From assembly GCA_024196135.1 (NCBI GenBank), contig JAMQCK010000157.1:1-47879 (forward strand): a DNA stretch of 47,879 nt. The letters run 5' to 3'. How positions within the stretch are numbered: position 1 is the stretch's first letter; every line of letters begins with the position of its first letter. Position numbers and translations under genes: made by a program. Under the pieces are notes generated by a model. The model worked only from the letters and a program-made list of their open reading frames with translations, ran no database searches and had not been told where the DNA came from. This document shows positions 44,325-47,879 of the stretch, piece after piece. The DNA is from Pleurotus ostreatus/Saccharomyces cerevisiae fusant. Its lineage: Eukaryota > Opisthokonta.

Positions 44325-44870
44325 CTGCAAGATTTATGCGCCAATGCGCCCTTCTTCCTCCTCCTGCAAGAAGTACGCGCTCAGGCGCCCTCCTCCTCCT
44401 CCTTTCCGCCTACGATTTCGCGCCAACGCGCCCACTACGTCCTTCGAACACCGCGCCAACGCGCGTCCTTCTTCCTTCAAGCACCACGCTTGCGCGTGTC
44501 CTCCTCCTCCTCCTGCAAGTTTATGCGCCAACTCGCTTCTTCCTCCGCCTCTTGCAAGACTTACGCGCCAACTCGCATCCTTCCCCCCCCTCCGCAAGTT
44601 TATGTGCCAACTCGCTTCCTCCTCCTCCTCCTCCTCCTCCTCCTCTCGCAAGATATTCGCGCCAACGCGCCTTCCTCCGCCTCCTTTCTGCAAATTTACG
44701 CGCCAACTCGCTTCCTCCTCCTCTTGCAAGATCTCGCGCCAACTCGCTTCCTTCGCCTTTTCTGCAGATTCATGCGCCAACTCGCTTCCTCCTCCTTCTC
44801 TCTTTCAAGATTATCGCGCCAACTCGCTTCCTCCTTTCCTCCTGCAAGATCTTACATCGCACCACCCTAC
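44325..44870 (+). repeat. CT-rich minisatellite with GCGCCAACTCGC core
   Basis: About thirteen units of 35-55 bp. Each has a GCGCCAA(C/T)(T/G)CGC core, a (TCC)n run and a TGCAAGAT(T/C)TA link. Well-formed cores are at about 44339, 44422, 44450, 44525, 44567, 44605, 44660, 44701, 44737, 44775 and 44816. Period varies mainly through the TCC run. All six frames are open over long distances because of the composition; the peptides produced (ANSLPPPP on plus, Glu/Gly runs on minus) follow from the repeat. Confidence 0.9.
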
Positions 44871-47579
44871 CGACATCCAAACACTGACGGAGTTTCAAAG
44901 GTACGTGGCACGTCAGTTGTTGCTGAGTGACCCTTCCCAGGCCCTCCTTCCACGAACTCGCACTCCCCGTCACAACCGACGGCCCCCCTTTTACATCAAG
45001 CTTCATCGCAAGAGGCGCTAATTTGCCCCACCTTTACGGCTATTCACAAGAACCCCGCAACTACGTGCCCTTCTTCGTCCCCTACCTCTCGCAAAACCCA
45101 GCGCCAGCACGTCCCTCCTTAGTCAGTCTCAGGCTCCCGCGCGCCCTAGTGCCCTTCTAGCTCATGCGCCGCACCTCGCTCACCAAAACACGAGCAAGAT
45201 GTCCCCGCTTCTCGACTTTCCGCCACCGCTTTTACCCGCCCAGTTTATTTGTCTACTGCAAGCTCCCATGTCTGTCGTCGCGCGCTCGTCCGGCGTTTAC
45301 AAGGCGCTAGTACACCGTCCCTGCCGCGCCCCCCAATACGCCACGTCGGCAAGCTCAACATAGCGCAACGCGGCTCCGGCGTACCACCTCAATCTCCCTT
45401 TCATGAGCAGGTGCGTCGTGCGCCGCCCGTTATTCACTAACCCCACCCAAGTCCCTCCTACCCTTCCTGCTCGGTGCGAATGCACCCTTCGTCACGTTGA
45501 ATCATGAGATTTCCATCACAACGCGCGCTCCCACGCCAACGGCCTTTCGAGAAAACCTTGCGCCAATGCGCGACCCCCTCGCCCGGGGCTAGCTGTCACG
45601 CCACGCACCCAAATACCTTCTCTCCGCCGCATAGTTCGCATTAAAACGGCTCCCCGCGCTTCCAAGAGCTTAAGCGCAGACGCGACACGCATTTTTCCCT
45701 CTCTCGGAACGAACCCGGTGCCAACGCAGCCTCCTTCTTCATCCTCAAGCTCTCGCGCGCCGCAGCACCCTCTGGCGCGCTTCATATTACACCGCATCTT
45801 CTAACTCAGCTACGCAGCTCCAACATAGCGTCAATTCCCTTTCTACCTCATGATATCCAAGGTACGTCGCGCGCTCCCTGTGATTAACTAACCCGCCGAA
45901 GTCCCTCCCCTCCTTCTTCCTGCCCTCACGTTCTTCCTTCCATACATCACTTTATTTCACTGGTTCGGACGTGCAATCCCTATCTCTGCCTCCCGCAAGA
46001 TCTACTGCGCCCACGTGCCCTCCTACACCGACCTCTTTACACAAGTCGCTGCATGTACAGCCCTTCCTCGCTCCTACAGCAAGCTCTGACGCGCGCAAGC
46101 ACCCCCTTTTGAACCTTTCGTTGCCATTCCACGGCGATAGGGCATCGGTCTCTGGCTACCAGCCATAATCCTGCTTTCTTTCACTTTAGTTTGAGAGTGT
46201 ACTCGCCTTCCCTCGCACCCCCTTTCAGACCTCGGGCGTCGACGGTCGCCCAATACATTACTTTGGACTCCACATCTATGGCCTCTCCATCATTTCCAAG
46301 GCAGAACGTTCCGCTTCGAGCGCGCGCCGCACTTCCCCGCCTCTCGCACATTTTATGACGCTTACGCACCGGACTACACTTACCTCTTTCTCGTCCCAAA
46401 CTCCAAGCATTCTTGCGCCTCTCTCACCGCATGGTTTTTCCCTTGCCGTTGCCTTTCTACTTCCTATGGCGGCCAGACCCGTACGAACGCGCTCCCAGTA
46501 CCCTTCCCCTGGCAAGTCTTCCTCCCGCTCATCAAGCAGTTCGGGTCCGCGCCAATGCGCATTTTCCGCACGAATTTCTCCCTCCTCTCCCTAACCTTAC
46601 GTCGTCGCGCGCGCAGGCCTGTCTTCCTAAGCCCCACACCCGCAAGAACCACCCCAAGGCGTTCTACACGCTCCCTCCCACAATATTCCCGTGCCGACGC
46701 GCAATTTTTCCATCGCCTACTCCTGAGCCATCGTCCCGACCTCAAGCATTCTTCCGCTCTTCTTTCCTTGCCTTACCCATGCCTCTCCCCATCCAATGGT
46801 GGCCAGACGCGGACAGACGCGCGCTCATAACCCTTCCCCTGATCAAGTCCACGCCAACACGCATTTTCCGGACGGATTTCTTCCCCCTCTCCCGCCTTAC
46901 GTCCCCGCGCACGCGCGGGCCTACGCATCCTAAGTCCCATACTGGCCAGTACCGCACCACTACGCCCTCAATACCCTGGTTTCCCCTGACAGGACAGCCC
47001 ATGCTAGTGTGACACTCCAGACGAGCTTCGCCTCATCACGCTCTTCCCCTCACACCGAGGCATTCCTACGTCCTACGCCTGTAGATATGTGCGCTAGCAC
47101 GCCCTCCGTAATTCCCTTGCTTCCCGCGCCGACGCGTCGCTATAGCCTACTCCAAAGGCACCGTACTCGATAATCACCTGTTCCACCCAAAATCAGCGAG
47201 TAGGCTCACTTCAGCCTCTACTACCTACGATTTGGGTCGAGACGTCACGCGGAGGGCAAGAACACGCCCAAACGCACGCTCATGCGCAGGTTCAACCGTG
47301 ACGCGGGCGAGTGACAATTTCACGTGATAGCTCACGCGGGCCGCCTCAACCCAACGCTCGACTCACCGCCCAACTTCTCGACGCCCCTCCTAACGATACC
47401 TCCAAATTCGCCCACTCCTTCGCCCTGCCACCAACATGGCTCTTTCCACCTGTCCCCCCTTACCAAACGCATCTCCCAGGCGCTGAGTAGTTCCCAGGTT
47501 ACAACTGCGCCTTCTCGCCTTCATTCTTCTCCCTGTCCTCCTCTCCAGATTGTTTCCCTTACGCGCTTGATATGAAGCG
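44871..47579. repeat. Degenerate CT-rich repeat region
   Basis: Isolated cores like those of the 44.3-44.9 kb block recur (TTGCGCCAATGCGCG near 45569, CCGCGCCAATGCGCA near 46548). A longer unit is duplicated: 46460-46680 and 46795-46980 share TGG(C/T)GGCCAGAC, then CCCTTCCCCTG(G/A), ACGCATTTTCCGGACG-like and CTCCCTAACCTTACGTC-like blocks in the same order, about 335 bp apart. No gene with coding character was found. Confidence 0.6.
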
Positions 47580-47879
47580 ACGGCCATCGCTTAGCTCGGT
47601 TTGGGGCCGAAGGCCTCTGCCCGTCATCGGCCTCGCGCGGCTATCGCCTTAGAGCTGCGCTCTGGCTTGGGCTGCTTCGGCCTTGGCCGATGGCGGCATC
47701 GGCTGTCGGTCAGGCTGGAGTCGCCTCGCAGTGTACCGTCGGCGAGGCTCTGCCGCCCGAGCGGGATGTGCCGGCTACAGCGTCACGTGCCGGTTGATGT
47801 TCCCCGCTCGGTGCCGGTCGGGCTTCGCCGACCCGCAACCCCCCGCTTCGCTGAAGCGGGGTTCCCTCTTTCTTCATGC
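47580..47879. repeat. GC-rich segment with perfect short hairpins at window end
   Basis: Composition changes abruptly from CT-rich to GC-rich. Perfect inverted repeats include CCCCGCTTC/GAAGCGGGG with a 3-nt loop (47841-47861) and GGTCGG/CCGACC with a 6-nt loop (47816-47833). Related words (GCCGG, CGGCC, GGCTTCG) are scattered through the 300 bases. It could be the edge of a mobile element or a structured RNA. No reverse transcriptase or transposase motif is visible in the window. Confidence 0.5.

Noticed and set aside
44334..44780. Long minus-strand frame with Glu- and Gly-runs and repeated ASWRxxL peptides, and matching plus-strand Pro/Leu frames.
   Set aside because: All phases are open because of the CT-rich repeat. 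The peptide repeats simply follow the DNA unit, and unit lengths are not multiples of three.
1..47879. tRNA genes, rRNA, CRISPR arrays, reverse transcriptase or transposase motifs, long terminal repeats.
   Set aside because: No tRNA B-box-like GGTTCGAATC word, no regularly spaced array with spacers, and no YxDD or DDE-type protein segment was seen on either strand by eye. A tRNA or repeat program could still find diverged cases.

Overview
The window looks like nuclear DNA of a basidiomycete fungus, most likely an Agaricomycete. It is moderately GC-rich. Its genes are broken by many very short GT-AG introns (about 46-66 nt). It carries Goodbye-NACHT-ankyrin NLR genes, a family expanded in mushrooms and polypores. 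No rRNA, tRNA, CRISPR array or intact transposon was recognised. All assignments come from reading the sequence and its translations; no database was searched.

Layout. 1-743: 3' end of a POT/PTR2 peptide transporter gene (+). 1389-3282: secreted, probably GPI-anchored pepsin-like aspartic protease (+), five exons. 3283-5067: gene-free, several minisatellites. 5068-5502: small two-helix membrane protein (-). 5753-7487: no sound gene, one possible ankyrin relic. 7488-43173: an NLR cluster of four paralogues: NLR1 (+, 7488-11684), NLR2 (-, 18267-22430), NLR3 (-, 28525-32690) and NLR4 (+, 38764-43173). They are separated by 5-7 kb of decayed, repeated sequence. 43174-47879: no sound gene; a CT-rich minisatellite block around 44.3-44.9 kb, degenerate repeats to about 47 kb, and a GC-rich hairpin segment at the end.

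The NLRs could be joined exon by exon. All four have the same ten-exon plan with the same intron phases, and several exon sizes are identical or nearly so (51, 196, 153/156, 174/177 and 25 nt). Each encodes an N-terminal Goodbye domain (fungal STAND N-terminal domain), a NACHT NTPase and an ankyrin array. In all four the Walker A lysine lies in a 25-nt microexon. The C-termini differ: NLR1 ends in a Glu-rich repeat and a hydrophobic anchor, NLR2 and NLR3 end in a repeat tail and a basic, NLS-like motif, and NLR4 simply stops. NLR2 has lost the GT donor just before the P-loop microexon, so its full-length product is doubtful.

NLR2 and NLR3 sit in two direct copies of a segment about 10 kb long that includes their 3' flanks and relics of other sequences. 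A third partial set of the same relics lies at 34.7-37.3 kb without a minus-strand NLR. The cluster therefore looks like a birth-and-death locus with duplication, decay and patchy homogenisation. By family, the NLRs are expected to be intracellular nonself or damage sensors; their ligands cannot be read from the sequence.
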